Positions 22,479 through 31,650 of a DNA stretch of 64,000 nt are shown here, piece after piece (the stretch's first letter is position 1; every line of letters starts with the position of its first letter). The notes beneath the pieces were generated by a model. It did no database searches, was not told the DNA's origin, and saw only the letters and a list, made by a program, of their open reading frames with translations. This DNA comes from Roseobacter weihaiensis. GTDB taxonomy: Bacteria; Pseudomonadota; Alphaproteobacteria; Rhodobacterales; Rhodobacteraceae. The stretch covers positions 16,611 through 80,610 of the forward strand of contig NZ_JACNMO010000024.1 in NCBI RefSeq assembly GCF_020622345.1, written 5' to 3'. Made by a program: the position numbers and the translations under genes.

Positions 22479-23776
22479 TGCTGAGCTGGTTTGGCATTGC
22501 GCGGCTGGGGTTGGTGCAGATGTCGCTGGGCGCGATTGTCGTGCTGACCACGGCGACAATGAACCGGGTGATGGTGGTCGAGTTGGCGATGCCCGCGATC
22601 CTGCCGGGTCTGTTGGTCTCCCTATACTACGGCACCCAGTTCTTGCGCCCGCGCTTTGGCCATGGGGCCGATCAGGGGGGGCGCCGTACCCCCTGGATTC
22701 TGGGCGGCGTTGCGCTGCTGGCCGCCGGCGCCATATCGGCTGCCCTTTCTGTCGGATTGATGGAGCGGGCGGCCTGGATGGGGATTGCGGCGGCGGTGCC
22801 GTCTTTCCTGTTGATTGGTCTGGGCATCGGCTCGGCAGGCACGAATCTGCTGGCGCTGTTGTCTACCCGCGTCAGTGCGGCGCGGCAGGCCCCGGCCGGC
22901 AGTCTGGTCTGGATCATGATGATCTTTGGCCTTGCCGCCACCGGCATCACCGCCGGCCTGTTGCTTGATCCTTACACGCACACACGTCTGGTTGTGGTGA
23001 CGCTTGGGGTCTGCGCTGTGGCGCTCTGCCTGAGTGTTGTTGGCATCTGGGGGCAGGAGCGGGGTGAGAAACGTGTCATCGAAAAGAAGCAAGGCGACTT
23101 CCGCGGTGTGGTCCGTGCGCTCTGGACCGATCGGAGGGTGCGGATTTTCACCATTTTCGTCTTTGCCTCCATGCTGGCCTACAACCTGCAGGACCTCATT
23201 CTTGAACCCTTCGCGGGCCATGTCTTTGGCCTGTCGGTGGGCGAAAGCACCAAGCTGGGCGGCATGCACCACGCCGGGGCGCTTGCAGGGATGGTCACGG
23301 TGCTTTTTGCCGGTACGTTTCTGGCGCGCTGGGTGACCGTTTCCCTGCGGGTCTGGGTTGTCGGCGGCTGCCTTTTGTCCGGGGTTTCGCTGGGGGGGCT
23401 GGCCTATGGCGGCCTGCATGCGAGCACCTGGCCGATTGCGGCGAATGTCTTTGTTCTCGGCTTGGCCAATGGTGCTTTCGCCGTGGCGGCCATCGGCGCG
23501 ATGATGGGCCTGGCCCGCGAAGGCGGCGATGGCAGTGAAGGTCTGCGCATGGGTCTTTTTGGCGCGGCACAGGCCATCGCCTTTGGGCTGGGGTCTTTTG
23601 CGGGCACCGCCATGGTCGACATCATGCGCCTGCTCACATCGATGGACGCGCTGGCTTACGGCAGCGTCTTTGCCTTCGAAGGTTTTGTTTTCTTGGTCGC
23701 GGCAGCCCTTGCGCTGCGGCTGACCTCACCCACCGCAGGCGCTGAGGCGCGACCTGCCCTGATGCCGGGAGAATGA
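22478..23776 (+). CDS. PucC/BCH-type MFS protein between bchG and bchP
   Basis: This 432-residue protein has about 12 helices and belongs to the same bacteriochlorophyll-delivery branch of the major facilitator superfamily as LhaA. Shared stretches include TATMNRVMVVELAMPAILPG and YNLQDLILEPFAGHVFGLSV. A PucC-type gene sits between bchG and bchP in many alphaproteobacterial PGCs (orf428 type). It may hand geranylgeranylated pigment to the assembling complexes, but its substrate is not settled. Confidence 0.92.
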   Translation: MLSWFGIARLGLVQMSLGAIVVLTTATMNRVMVVELAMPAILPGLLVSLYYGTQFLRPRFGHGADQGGRRTPWILGGVALLAAGAISAALSVGLMERAAWMGIAAAVPSFLLIGLGIGSAGTNLLALLSTRVSAARQAPAGSLVWIMMIFGLAATGITAGLLLDPYTHTRLVVVTLGVCAVALCLSVVGIWGQERGEKRVIEKKQGDFRGVVRALWTDRRVRIFTIFVFASMLAYNLQDLILEPFAGHVFGLSVGESTKLGGMHHAGALAGMVTVLFAGTFLARWVTVSLRVWVVGGCLLSGVSLGGLAYGGLHASTWPIAANVFVLGLANGAFAVAAIGAMMGLAREGGDGSEGLRMGLFGAAQAIAFGLGSFAGTAMVDIMRLLTSMDALAYGSVFAFEGFVFLVAAALALRLTSPTAGAEARPALMPGE

Positions 23777-23779
23777 TCT

Positions 23780-24958
23780 ATGTATGATGTTGTCGTTGTT
23801 GGAGGTGGCCCATCGGGGGCCACGGCAGCCCTTGATCTGGTCAATTCAGGCCATAAGGTCGCGTTGCTGGACCGCGAAGGGCGGATCAAGCCCTGCGGCG
23901 GGGCGATCCCGCCGCGTCTGATGCAGGATTTTCACATCACCGAAGATCAGCTTCTGGCCAAGGTGAACACCGCGCGCATGATCTCTCCCACCGGGCGGCA
24001 TGTGGATATCCCCATCGAGAACGGCTTTGTCGGTATGGTGGATCGCAAGGAATTCGACCCCTTCCTGCGCGCCCGCGCAGCAGAGGCCGGGGCTGAATAC
24101 TTCACCGGCACATTCGTGCGGATCGACCGCCCGGAGGGCACGCCCGTGGTGATCTACCGTGACAAGGCCACGCAGGAGGAACGCGAGTTGCCCTGCAAGC
24201 TGGTGATCGGGGCGGATGGTGCGAAATCCCGCGTCGGGCTGGCAGAGGTCAAGGACGCCGACAAGGTGCCGCTGGTCTTTGCCTATCACGAGATCATCAA
24301 GGCCCCGCCAAAATCCGCCATCTACGACCCCCAGCGCTGCGATGTCATTTATGACGGTGCGATTTCGCCCGATTTTTATGGTTGGGTTTTCCCGCATGGC
24401 AACAGCGCCAGCGTGGGCATGGGGACCGAGCAGTCCTCGGTCAACCTCAAGGAGGCGACAGCCGCCCTGCGTGTGGCCTCGGGTCTGGCGGATTGCGAAA
24501 CCATTCGCAAGGAGGGTGCGCCGATCCCGCTGCGCCCGCTGGATCGGTGGGACAACGGCAAAGACGTGTTGCTGGCGGGCGATGCCGCGGGTGTCGTGGC
24601 CCCCAGTTCCGGCGAAGGCATCTATTATGCCATGGTCGGGGGTCGTGTGGCCGCCACGGCCTGTGCGGCCACGCTCGCCTCGGGCCGGGTCAAGGATCTG
24701 CGGCTGGCGCGGCAGCTTTTCATGAAAGAGCATAAAATGGTCTTTCGGGTGCTGGGTTCCATGCAGAATGCCTATTACCGCAGCGACGAGCGGCGCGAAC
24801 GTTTTGTCTCACTCTGCCATGATATCGATGTGCAGCGGCTGACGTTCGAAGCCTATATGAACAAGAAGCTCGTCCGGGCGCGGCCCATGGCGCATCTGAA
24901 GATCGGCCTGAAAAACCTTGCGCATCTGACGGGCATTGTGGCAACGACACGTGTATGA
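23780..24958 (+). CDS. bchP: Geranylgeranyl-bacteriochlorophyll reductase
   Basis: BchP reduces the geranylgeranyl tail of bacteriochlorophyll to phytyl in three NADPH-dependent steps. The 392-residue flavoprotein begins with the FAD-binding VVVVGGGPSGATAALDL. Later family stretches are DREGRIKPCGGAIPPR near residue 35 and LLAGDAAGVVAPSSGEGIYY near 260. It overlaps idi by 4 nt, so both are in the bchG operon. Confidence 0.97.
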   Translation: MYDVVVVGGGPSGATAALDLVNSGHKVALLDREGRIKPCGGAIPPRLMQDFHITEDQLLAKVNTARMISPTGRHVDIPIENGFVGMVDRKEFDPFLRARAAEAGAEYFTGTFVRIDRPEGTPVVIYRDKATQEERELPCKLVIGADGAKSRVGLAEVKDADKVPLVFAYHEIIKAPPKSAIYDPQRCDVIYDGAISPDFYGWVFPHGNSASVGMGTEQSSVNLKEATAALRVASGLADCETIRKEGAPIPLRPLDRWDNGKDVLLAGDAAGVVAPSSGEGIYYAMVGGRVAATACAATLASGRVKDLRLARQLFMKEHKMVFRVLGSMQNAYYRSDERRERFVSLCHDIDVQRLTFEAYMNKKLVRARPMAHLKIGLKNLAHLTGIVATTRV

Positions 24959-25494
24959 CCATCATGATCCCGGCCTGGGTCAACGGAAATCTGACCCCGG
25001 TTGAAAAACTCGAAGCCCATGTGAAGGGGCTGCGACACAAGGCGGTTTCCGTCTTTGTGCTCAAGGGCGACAAGGTGCTGATGCAGCAGCGCGCCCTGTG
25101 CAAATACCACACGCCCGGGCTCTGGACGAATACCTGCTGTACCCATCCCGCATGGGATGAGGCCCCCGGTGCCTGCGCGGTGCGTCGGCTGGACGACGAG
25201 CTGGGCCTCAAAGGTCTGACCCCGCACCACCGACACCATCTGGAGTACCGCGCCGAGGTGGGCGGTGGCCTGATCGAGCATGAGGTGGTCGATGTCTTTG
25301 TTGCCAATGCCGACGACAGCCTGCAGATCGACCCCAACCCCGAGGAGGTGATGGCGGTGGAATGGGTGCGGTTCCCAGATCTTTTGATCCAGGTCGAAAA
25401 CGCGCCCGACCGGTTTACCCCGTGGCTGCGCATCTACCTGCGCGATCACGCCAAGACGATTTTTGGTAGCCTGGCCGAGACCGCCACCAGCTGA
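24955..25494 (+). CDS. idi: Isopentenyl-diphosphate delta-isomerase (type I)
   Basis: Idi interconverts isopentenyl and dimethylallyl diphosphate, supplying precursors of the pigment tail and carotenoids. The 179-residue Nudix protein has the active-site cysteine region NTCCTHPAWDE and the Nudix-like AVRRLDDELG. A glutamate-rich site lies in GGLIEHEVVDVF. It is the last gene of the bchG operon and meets the next gene tail to tail with no spacer. An idi in this position is known from Rhodobacter PGCs. Confidence 0.96.
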   Translation: MTIMIPAWVNGNLTPVEKLEAHVKGLRHKAVSVFVLKGDKVLMQQRALCKYHTPGLWTNTCCTHPAWDEAPGACAVRRLDDELGLKGLTPHHRHHLEYRAEVGGGLIEHEVVDVFVANADDSLQIDPNPEEVMAVEWVRFPDLLIQVENAPDRFTPWLRIYLRDHAKTIFGSLAETATS

Positions 25495-25752
25495 CTATCT
25501 GCCTTTCCCACCCGCATCCGCACGCGCCGCCGACGCGCAGGAGCCCGGTTGATCCGGATCGCAGGTCCGATACGTCCCATTGCTTGACCGCACGCTATGG
25601 GTCACAGCGCTCCCATCAGGGCCGGCAATTGTCCGGGTACGCAGTTCAGTGGGCTGGCCATTCAGCTCGATTGTCTGAAACGTTTCGCTTTCGATCGTGG
25701 AGCAGGCGCCCAGCAGAAAAAGGGCCGCGCCCAGATATCCGGTCCGTGTCAT
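25495..25752 (-). CDS. Small putative lipoprotein
   Basis: The 85-residue protein has a lipoprotein signal: a short basic start, a hydrophobic stretch and the lipobox LGAC, with the acylated cysteine at about residue 17. The rest is polar and contains two cysteines near the C-terminus (YRTCDPDQPGSCA). It was not recognised as a named family. Its stop abuts the idi stop with no intergenic base. It stands alone, with about 165 bp of upstream sequence before lutC. Confidence 0.65.
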   Translation of the reverse strand: MTRTGYLGAALFLLGACSTIESETFQTIELNGQPTELRTRTIAGPDGSAVTHSVRSSNGTYRTCDPDQPGSCASAARADAGGKGR

Positions 25753-25917
25753 TCTAAACTATCCTTTCTTGCCGAAAAGGCTTGTGAACATTTGAAAGAC
25801 ATGTGGTCGGACGTGGGAAAAATCGACAGTAATCGACCGTGGCCCACGGTGAAGTGATCCATGGCGGTTTTGTCGTGTTCCAGAGTTGGTCTGTGTAATC
25901 AACATTATGTTAAAAAA

Positions 25918-26568
25918 TTAACTATCGATACAATATATATATATATGCATGTACCTTGGTCCATGTGCGCCGCGGACATTTCTGGCCTCGATATCAGCGG
26001 TGCCGCTGGTGCCTGTGATGATATTGAGGCTGCGCTGCTGGTCTGACGCCAAGGTGCCAAAACGCTCAAATGCATCCTCCATATGCGGCAGGATCGTGTC
26101 TTTACGGATGACGACCAGGTGATGCAACGGCAGAAAGTTCAGCAGCACCGGGGCATCCGGTGCGGATTGGAACACCAGCGAGCCGGTTTCCGCAATGCCC
26201 GCATCGGCAAATGTCACGGCCACGGGTTCGTCCATCCGGGCGCTTGCCGCAGTCTCAAACCCGGTCCAATCAAGCGCGGTCAGACTGTCGCGGGGCTGCA
26301 GCGCGATATGCTGTGCTAGGCCATTTTCCGTAAGATACGCGGCAATGGCGGCAGGCAACGCGCTCAGACCCGAAAGCGGTTCCACTGTTGCCGTGACGGT
26401 GTCGGACGTCGCCTTTGCCACAAACCTCTCATAGGTGGGCCGGTCGGGGAATGTCGCGCGAAACCCATCCGGTTCTGCGATCAGGGCGGCGGCAAGTTCA
26501 GCGATACCGGAGGGGTCGCCTTTCCCGTTGACCCGGTCGATCTTGGCAAGAATGGCGTCGCGGGACAT
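25918..26568 (-). CDS. lutC: LutC/YkgG-type LUD-domain protein (lactate utilisation)
   Basis: LutC is a subunit of the LutABC iron-sulfur L-lactate dehydrogenase. The 216-residue protein has a single LUD domain, with VTFADAGIAETGSLVF and LHHLVVIRKDTI as family stretches. The closing motif, normally near the end, is GAHGPR. After it the protein ends in an unusual tail (MHIYIYCIDS) encoded by a (AT)7 run next to the stop, so the true end may have been changed by slippage. It lies 3 nt past the lutB stop. Confidence 0.85.
   Translation of the reverse strand: MSRDAILAKIDRVNGKGDPSGIAELAAALIAEPDGFRATFPDRPTYERFVAKATSDTVTATVEPLSGLSALPAAIAAYLTENGLAQHIALQPRDSLTALDWTGFETAASARMDEPVAVTFADAGIAETGSLVFQSAPDAPVLLNFLPLHHLVVIRKDTILPHMEDAFERFGTLASDQQRSLNIITGTSGTADIEARNVRGAHGPRYMHIYIYCIDS
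25933..25946. repeat. (AT)7 dinucleotide repeat at the 3' end of lutC
   Basis: Fourteen bases of alternating A and T lie inside the last codons of lutC, in an AT-rich patch (about 25890-25950) that is unusual in this GC-rich window. A gain or loss of one unit would shift the frame of the final residues. Confidence 0.9.
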
Positions 26569-26571
26569 CGG

Positions 26572-27978
26572 CTAATGCCTTTTCTTCTTGTACTGCTGCA
26601 TGAAGGTGCCCGCCTCGGGCTGGGGCAGATCACGGGTCCGGGTCCAGCCGCCGGCCAGTGGCACCGCGCTGATCTTGCCGCGCCCCCGCGCCAGGACCCG
26701 CAGCCCGATATTGGCCGCCCCCGTGGCCAGCCGGTAAAGCGCGGGCCGCGTGGCCAGCATCGCCCAGAGCCGCAGGCTCCATGCCGTCCTAGGGCTTGCC
26801 ATACCGGCATCAAACTGTCGCGCGCGCAGCGACCGCAGCATGTCAGGCAGGGGGATGTTCACCGGGCAAACCTCCTTGCAGCGGCCATTGAGCGTACAGG
26901 CGTTGGGCAAATCCTTGGACCCTTTCAACCCGGTCATTGCAGGGGTCAGCACCGACCCCATCGGACCGGGATAGACCGCGCCGTAGGCATGCCCGCCCAC
27001 CGCGGAATAGACCGGGCAATGGTTCATGCAGGCCCCGCAGCGAATGCAGCGTAACATCGGGCGCAGGAAATCCGACAGCATGTCAGAGCGGTGGTTGTCT
27101 ACCAGCACGATGTGCACCCTCTCTGGTCCGTCGCGGTCCCCTGCCCGCTTGGGCCCGTTGTAAAAGGTGGTGTATTGCGTGATCTCCGTCCCGATCGCGG
27201 CGCGGGACAGCAGCCGCAGGAACACGGCGGCATGCTTCAGGCTCGGGACCATCTTCTCAATGCCCACGGTCACGATATGGGTCCTGGGCGGGGTGGTGGT
27301 CAGCTCGGCATTGCCCTCGTTTGTCACCGTGATGAAAGAGCCTGTGTCCGCAATCAGGAAATTCGCGCCCGAGATCGAGATGTCGGCATTGAGGAACTTG
27401 GGCCGCAGCTCGCGTCGCGCGCTTTCCACCAGGGCGGGCACGTCCTGGGTGGCACTCGGTTGCGCGTGTTTGTCCGCAAAGAGCTCCGCCACCTGTTCAT
27501 GGGTCTTGTGCATCGCGGGCATCACGATATGCGAAGGCGGGTCCCCGGCGAGCTGAATGATATGCTCGGCCAGATCGGTCTCGATCCGTTCGACACCTGC
27601 CTCGGCAAGCGCCTCACCGATGCCGATCTCCTCGCCCAGCATGGACTTCACGCGGGTGGCGGTCTTGGCCCCTTCCGCGGTGCAGATGTCGGTCACGATC
27701 TTGCGCGCCTCGGCCGGGGTGGCGGCCCAATGGACCTGCGCGCCGCTGGCGATGGCGTTTTGTTCGAACTGCCGCAGGTAATGACCCAGATTGTCGAGCG
27801 TGTGATCCTTGATCTTTTGCGCGGTCTCGCGGGCCTGGGCGTATTGCGGAAAATCAGCGATTACCCTGGCGCGTCGGCTGCGCAGCAGGGTCGTTGTCCG
27901 GTCCAGGGCGAGTTTGAGCGTTGGTTCAGCCAACGCGCGGGTCACGTTTTGGGAAAACCGATGCGACGTCTGTTTCAT
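26572..27978 (-). CDS. lutB: LutB-type iron-sulfur protein (lactate utilisation)
   Basis: LutB is the ferredoxin-like subunit of the LutABC complex that oxidises L-lactate to pyruvate. The 468-residue protein has an N-terminal LUD domain (about 60-290). Two [4Fe-4S] motifs follow: CIRCGACMNHCPVY near residue 315 and CTLNGRCKEVCPVNIP near 365. The start overlaps the lutA stop as ATGA. Confidence 0.93.
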   Translation of the reverse strand: MKQTSHRFSQNVTRALAEPTLKLALDRTTTLLRSRRARVIADFPQYAQARETAQKIKDHTLDNLGHYLRQFEQNAIASGAQVHWAATPAEARKIVTDICTAEGAKTATRVKSMLGEEIGIGEALAEAGVERIETDLAEHIIQLAGDPPSHIVMPAMHKTHEQVAELFADKHAQPSATQDVPALVESARRELRPKFLNADISISGANFLIADTGSFITVTNEGNAELTTTPPRTHIVTVGIEKMVPSLKHAAVFLRLLSRAAIGTEITQYTTFYNGPKRAGDRDGPERVHIVLVDNHRSDMLSDFLRPMLRCIRCGACMNHCPVYSAVGGHAYGAVYPGPMGSVLTPAMTGLKGSKDLPNACTLNGRCKEVCPVNIPLPDMLRSLRARQFDAGMASPRTAWSLRLWAMLATRPALYRLATGAANIGLRVLARGRGKISAVPLAGGWTRTRDLPQPEAGTFMQQYKKKRH

Positions 27979-28754
27979 TTGAGCCTCGGGGCGCAGATGC
28001 CGGGGCCGTCTGCCATGCCTGCCAGCACTTCAACCGTGTGAAAGACGCGCAGGTCCGATCCGTCGCGGCTCAGCTTGCCGGCCATGTTCATCAGGCACCC
28101 CATATCGCCCCCCAACAGGGTGTCCGCATCGGTTGCTTTGATTTTGGCGGCCTTCTCCGCCACGATCGCGGTGGAAAGTTCGGGGTATTTCACGCAGAAG
28201 GTCCCGCCGAACCCGCAGCATTCGGTGTTGCCCTCAAGCGGCACCAGATCGAGCGCATCGACCTCGGCCAGCAGCGCGCGCGGCTGATCGTGCACTCCCA
28301 GATCCCGCAGGCCGGAGCAACTATCGTGATAGGTGGCGGTGCCGGGGTAACGAACACCCTTGGGTGTGTAGTGCAACACATCGGTCAGGAAACTCAGAAT
28401 CTCCCAGGTTTTGGCCGAGACGGGCTTTTGTCGGGCCTGCCAGTCCGGATCGTCCTGAAACAATTCCCCATAATGGCTGCGGATCATGCTGGCGCAGGAC
28501 CCGGAGGGCACGACGATATAGTCAAAAGGTTCAAAGGCCTCGATCACCTGACGGGCCAGCCTGCGGGTGGTTGCATCATCCCCGCTGTTGAACGCAGGCT
28601 GGCCGCAACAGGTCTGTGCGGCAGGGACCGAAACATCACATCCGGCGTCCTCCAAAAGCTTGAGACTGGCAAAGCCGATATTGGGGCGCATCGCATCCAC
28701 AATGCAGGTCACGAAAAAGCCTATACGGGGTCTGCCATCCTGGGCGGTGTTCAT
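27975..28754 (-). CDS. lutA: LutA-type (Fe-S)-binding protein (lactate utilisation)
   Basis: LutA carries two CCG (cysteine-rich) domains that bind iron-sulfur cofactors. The 259-residue protein shows them as TCCGQPAFNSGD near residue 40 and ECCGFGGTFCVKY near 185. Upstream in-frame codons exist to 28838, but GGGAG 6 nt before the ATG at 28754 decides the start. The operon order is lutA-lutB-lutC, as in other bacteria. No lactate permease or LutR-type regulator is adjacent. Confidence 0.93.
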   Translation of the reverse strand: MNTAQDGRPRIGFFVTCIVDAMRPNIGFASLKLLEDAGCDVSVPAAQTCCGQPAFNSGDDATTRRLARQVIEAFEPFDYIVVPSGSCASMIRSHYGELFQDDPDWQARQKPVSAKTWEILSFLTDVLHYTPKGVRYPGTATYHDSCSGLRDLGVHDQPRALLAEVDALDLVPLEGNTECCGFGGTFCVKYPELSTAIVAEKAAKIKATDADTLLGGDMGCLMNMAGKLSRDGSDLRVFHTVEVLAGMADGPGICAPRLK

Positions 28755-28819
28755 TCTGGTCTCCCGTTGCGCCTGCGCGGCCGGTTTCCTGCCCAGCCCG
28801 CGCGGATATACTGTCGTTG

Positions 28820-28847
28820 AAAAAGCGGGGGCGGGCAACTGCCCGCC
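28820..28847 (-). terminator. Rho-independent terminator after hemN
   Basis: GGCGGGC (28830-28836) and GCCCGCC (28841-28847) pair around a 4-nt loop. On the minus strand a TTTTT tract follows after five bases. It lies 33 nt beyond the hemN stop and separates hemN from lutA. Confidence 0.65.
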
Positions 28848-28880
28848 TGCAAAGGCCCCTGCGTCGAAAGCGCCTGAAGG

Positions 28881-30215
28881 CTAGGCGGGGGTGCTCAGCT
28901 GCTCAAGACTGTAGCACATCATCCGCGCCAAAGGGTGGGCCATCGGCTTTACGTTGATGCTGTCGTCGGTGATCTCCAGATAGGGGTCGTAAATCCTGCT
29001 GAGATTTCTGAAAGCCGTGTCCACGAAGCGTTCGGCATCGGGGTAGCTTTCAAGCATCGCCGTGCGATCAATGCGGAACTGGCACATCAGCATTTCGATC
29101 ATTTTTCCAATGACCTGATCCGCGTGGGTCATTGCATAGCCCCGGTGCCCGGCCAGCACGCCTGCCCGGATGCTTTTCGTGTAGAGCGACGTGGCCGATA
29201 GGTTCTGCACAAACCCTTGCGGAAAGCGCGAAATCGCGGAGGCCCCCAACCCGATGAGCGCATAAGAGGCGTTATCCGAATAGCCCTGAAAATCACGTTG
29301 CAATTTGATACCGTTGCGGGCTGCGACCAGCGTGTCGTCCGGCCGGGCATAATGATCGATCCCGATGGGCTCGTAGCCGTCCGATACCAGAATATGCCGG
29401 GCCACCTGCGACATCACAAAGGCATCCTCGGCTGCGGGCAGATGGCGCGCGTCGATCATGATCTGACGTTTGGCGAGGTTCGGCACATGCACATATTCGC
29501 AGACCGCCAGACGATCCGGATCCATCGCCAAGACCTGTTGCGTCGTCTCGGCAATGGAGGTGCTTGACTGCGACGGCAGCCCGTAAAGCAACTCCATATC
29601 CAGAAACTCCAGACCGGCGCGGCGCAGCTTGCGCACCACCTTGAGGGTCTGGTCAAAGCTCTGCCGACGTCCGATCTGCTTTTGCACATTTGGGTCAAAA
29701 TCCTGCACTCCGACAATCGCGCGGTTCATGCCGCGCGCGATCAGGCCGTGGATCAGGTCTTCGCGGACCTGCGTTGTATCGATTTCGATCGACCCCTCAA
29801 ACCCCACTGCCTTTGGGAAAGCCGCAAAGACATCATCAAGCAGCCGGTCCATGACGGGTTGCGCCAGCAAGGTCGGCGTGCCTCCGCCAATGTAAAGGCG
29901 CGCGAGCCGCACGCCGGAGGGCATTCTGGCGCTGACCTGAGCCAGCTCCTTTTGGATGATGTCGATATAGGCGGAGACGACGTCCTGCCGATCTGCCGCC
30001 TGTGTCCGGCAGGCGCAAAACCAGCACAGGTTTTCGCAATAGGGCACGTGAATATAGAGAGAAATCTTCTCGTGTGCCGGCACGGCGCGCAGCCAGTCCT
30101 GCTGGAACAACTTACCTTCGGCGGCAACAAACCGGTCAGCCGGAGGATAACTCGTGTACCGCGGCACACGTGCGTCGAACAGTCCCGAGCAACGCAGTTG
30201 TTCCAAGTTCTCCAT
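28881..30215 (-). CDS. hemN: Oxygen-independent coproporphyrinogen III oxidase
   Basis: HemN is the radical-SAM enzyme that makes protoporphyrinogen IX without oxygen, serving haem and bacteriochlorophyll synthesis at low oxygen. The 444-residue protein has the cluster motif C60-x3-C64-x2-C67 in YIHVPYCENLCWFCAC and the SAM-binding GGGTPTLL near residue 110. It is divergent from fnrL, and one FNR box lies in the short region between them, so anaerobic induction by FnrL is likely. Confidence 0.96.
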   Translation of the reverse strand: MENLEQLRCSGLFDARVPRYTSYPPADRFVAAEGKLFQQDWLRAVPAHEKISLYIHVPYCENLCWFCACRTQAADRQDVVSAYIDIIQKELAQVSARMPSGVRLARLYIGGGTPTLLAQPVMDRLLDDVFAAFPKAVGFEGSIEIDTTQVREDLIHGLIARGMNRAIVGVQDFDPNVQKQIGRRQSFDQTLKVVRKLRRAGLEFLDMELLYGLPSQSSTSIAETTQQVLAMDPDRLAVCEYVHVPNLAKRQIMIDARHLPAAEDAFVMSQVARHILVSDGYEPIGIDHYARPDDTLVAARNGIKLQRDFQGYSDNASYALIGLGASAISRFPQGFVQNLSATSLYTKSIRAGVLAGHRGYAMTHADQVIGKMIEMLMCQFRIDRTAMLESYPDAERFVDTAFRNLSRIYDPYLEITDDSINVKPMAHPLARMMCYSLEQLSTPA

Positions 30216-30248
30216 CCGGCTATACTAGGCCCAAGTGCGCCCGACCGT

Positions 30249-30262
30249 TTGATGTAGGTCAA
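30249..30262. promoter_or_regulatory. FNR box between hemN and fnrL
   Basis: TTGATGTAGGTCAA matches TTGAT-N4-ATCAA with one mismatch. It is centred about 40 bp from the hemN start and 11 bp from the fnrL start in a 51-bp divergent region. One box may activate hemN and control fnrL itself. Confidence 0.75.
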
Positions 30263-30266
30263 GTTT

Positions 30267-31001
30267 TTGAAGAATAATGTAATCTCCGGTGTAAAATGCA
30301 CAGACTGCCCGATCCAGCATCGGGCGGTCTGTTCCCGTTGTGACCATGCCGAGCTCATGTTGCTTGAGTCGATGAAGAAATACAGGTCTTTCAAGGCCGG
30401 TGAAGCAATCTTCTGGCGCGGGGATGATCTGACATATGTGGCCTCGGTGATCGAGGGGGTGGCGACGCTTGAGAAGACGATGGAGGACGGGCGGACGCAA
30501 ATGGTGGGCCTGCTGCTGCCGTCTGATTTCATCGGCCACCCCGGCAGAACACGAATCGACTTTGATGTGACGGCGGCCAGCGATGTCGTCTTGTGTTGCT
30601 TCGACAGAGCGCCCTTCGACCAGCTTTTGAAGGACGTGCCGCATATCTCGCAGCGCATGATCGAACTGGCGATGGACGAGTTGGATGCCGCCCGCGACTG
30701 GATGCTGCTGCTGGGGCGTAAAACCGCGGGCGAAAAGATCGCCACCTTTGTGGAAATGGTTGTGCGACGCCAGCATTTTGACCGTAAGGATGGTATGCGC
30801 CCCGATCTGGTTCTGCCGCTGTCGCGGGGCGATATCGCCAACTATCTGGGGCTTACGGTTGAAACAGTCAGCCGTCAGATCGGCAAGTTGAAGTCGGATG
30901 GCATTCTGGAGTTCATCGACAAACGCCGGTTCCGGGTCATCGACCTTGAACGCCTGCAGCAGGCGACGGGGGACGACGATGACGGCGGTGTCATTGTCTG
31001 A
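30267..31001 (+). CDS. fnrL: FnrL oxygen-responsive transcription regulator
   Basis: FnrL is the Crp/Fnr-family regulator with an oxygen-labile [4Fe-4S] cluster that activates low-oxygen genes including photosynthesis genes. The 244-residue protein has cysteines 11, 14 and 22 (CTDC, AVC) and Cys110/111 (VVLCC), the expected ligands. The helix-turn-helix TVETVSRQIGKLKSDG has the E..SR residues that read TTGAT. The start is probably TTG at 30267, because a stop in frame lies just upstream and no ATG fits. Its 3' end overlaps the next gene by 23 nt. Confidence 0.94.
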   Translation: MKNNVISGVKCTDCPIQHRAVCSRCDHAELMLLESMKKYRSFKAGEAIFWRGDDLTYVASVIEGVATLEKTMEDGRTQMVGLLLPSDFIGHPGRTRIDFDVTAASDVVLCCFDRAPFDQLLKDVPHISQRMIELAMDELDAARDWMLLLGRKTAGEKIATFVEMVVRRQHFDRKDGMRPDLVLPLSRGDIANYLGLTVETVSRQIGKLKSDGILEFIDKRRFRVIDLERLQQATGDDDDGGVIV

Positions 31002-31650
31002 AGCGGCCTCGGGTGTCCCCACGCTGCCCTTGAAACCGCGTGCCGACCTGATTGTCTGTCCCAGATGTGACGCCGTTTTTGCGCTGAAGCGCCCTGAAAA
31101 CGGACAGCGGGCGGTTTGTCAGCGCTGCGCCACCGTTCTCATCACACCGCGGCGCAAGGCGGGGCTTCAGATCATCGCGCTGTCGGTTGCAATCGTGATC
31201 CTGATCCTCGGGGCGGCCTTCTTTCCGTTTCTGTCGGTCCATGCCGTCGGAGCGAGCAATTCGGTCTCCATCATAGACGCGGCCCTTGCCTTCAGTGACG
31301 GGCCGCTGATCCTGCTGTCGCTGGCCACAGCGGCGCTGATCTTTCTGATCCCGCTCTGTCGTGTGCTGTTGTCTCTCTACGTGCTGGTCCCCCTGGTGGC
31401 GGACCGCCCGCCCGCCCGCCACGCCGCCAGGGCCTTTCGCCTGGCAGAGACGCTGCGTCCCTGGTCGATGGCTGAAATCTTCGCCATCGGCTGCGCGGTG
31501 GCCGTCATCAAGATCAGCGATCTGGCCGATGTCACCTTTGGCCCGGCCTTCTGGATGTTTGCGGCACTGGTTGTGCTGGTTGTGGTGCAGGAAAATTTCA
31601 TTTGCAGGTGGTCCGTATGGAACGCGTTGAGCACACGGCGAAAATCGTAA
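30979..31650 (+). CDS. PqiA-like membrane protein, first half
   Basis: The 223-residue protein has two CxxC zinc-ribbon motifs near the N-terminus (CPRCDAVFAL, CQRCATV) and then four transmembrane helices, the architecture of one half of PqiA. PqiA is the inner-membrane partner of PqiB in a system that protects the envelope and probably moves lipids. The ATG at 30979 lies within the end of fnrL and follows GGGGGACG. The next gene encodes a second PqiA-like half and starts before this one stops. Confidence 0.88.
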   Translation: MTAVSLSEAASGVPTLPLKPRADLIVCPRCDAVFALKRPENGQRAVCQRCATVLITPRRKAGLQIIALSVAIVILILGAAFFPFLSVHAVGASNSVSIIDAALAFSDGPLILLSLATAALIFLIPLCRVLLSLYVLVPLVADRPPARHAARAFRLAETLRPWSMAEIFAIGCAVAVIKISDLADVTFGPAFWMFAALVVLVVVQENFICRWSVWNALSTRRKS

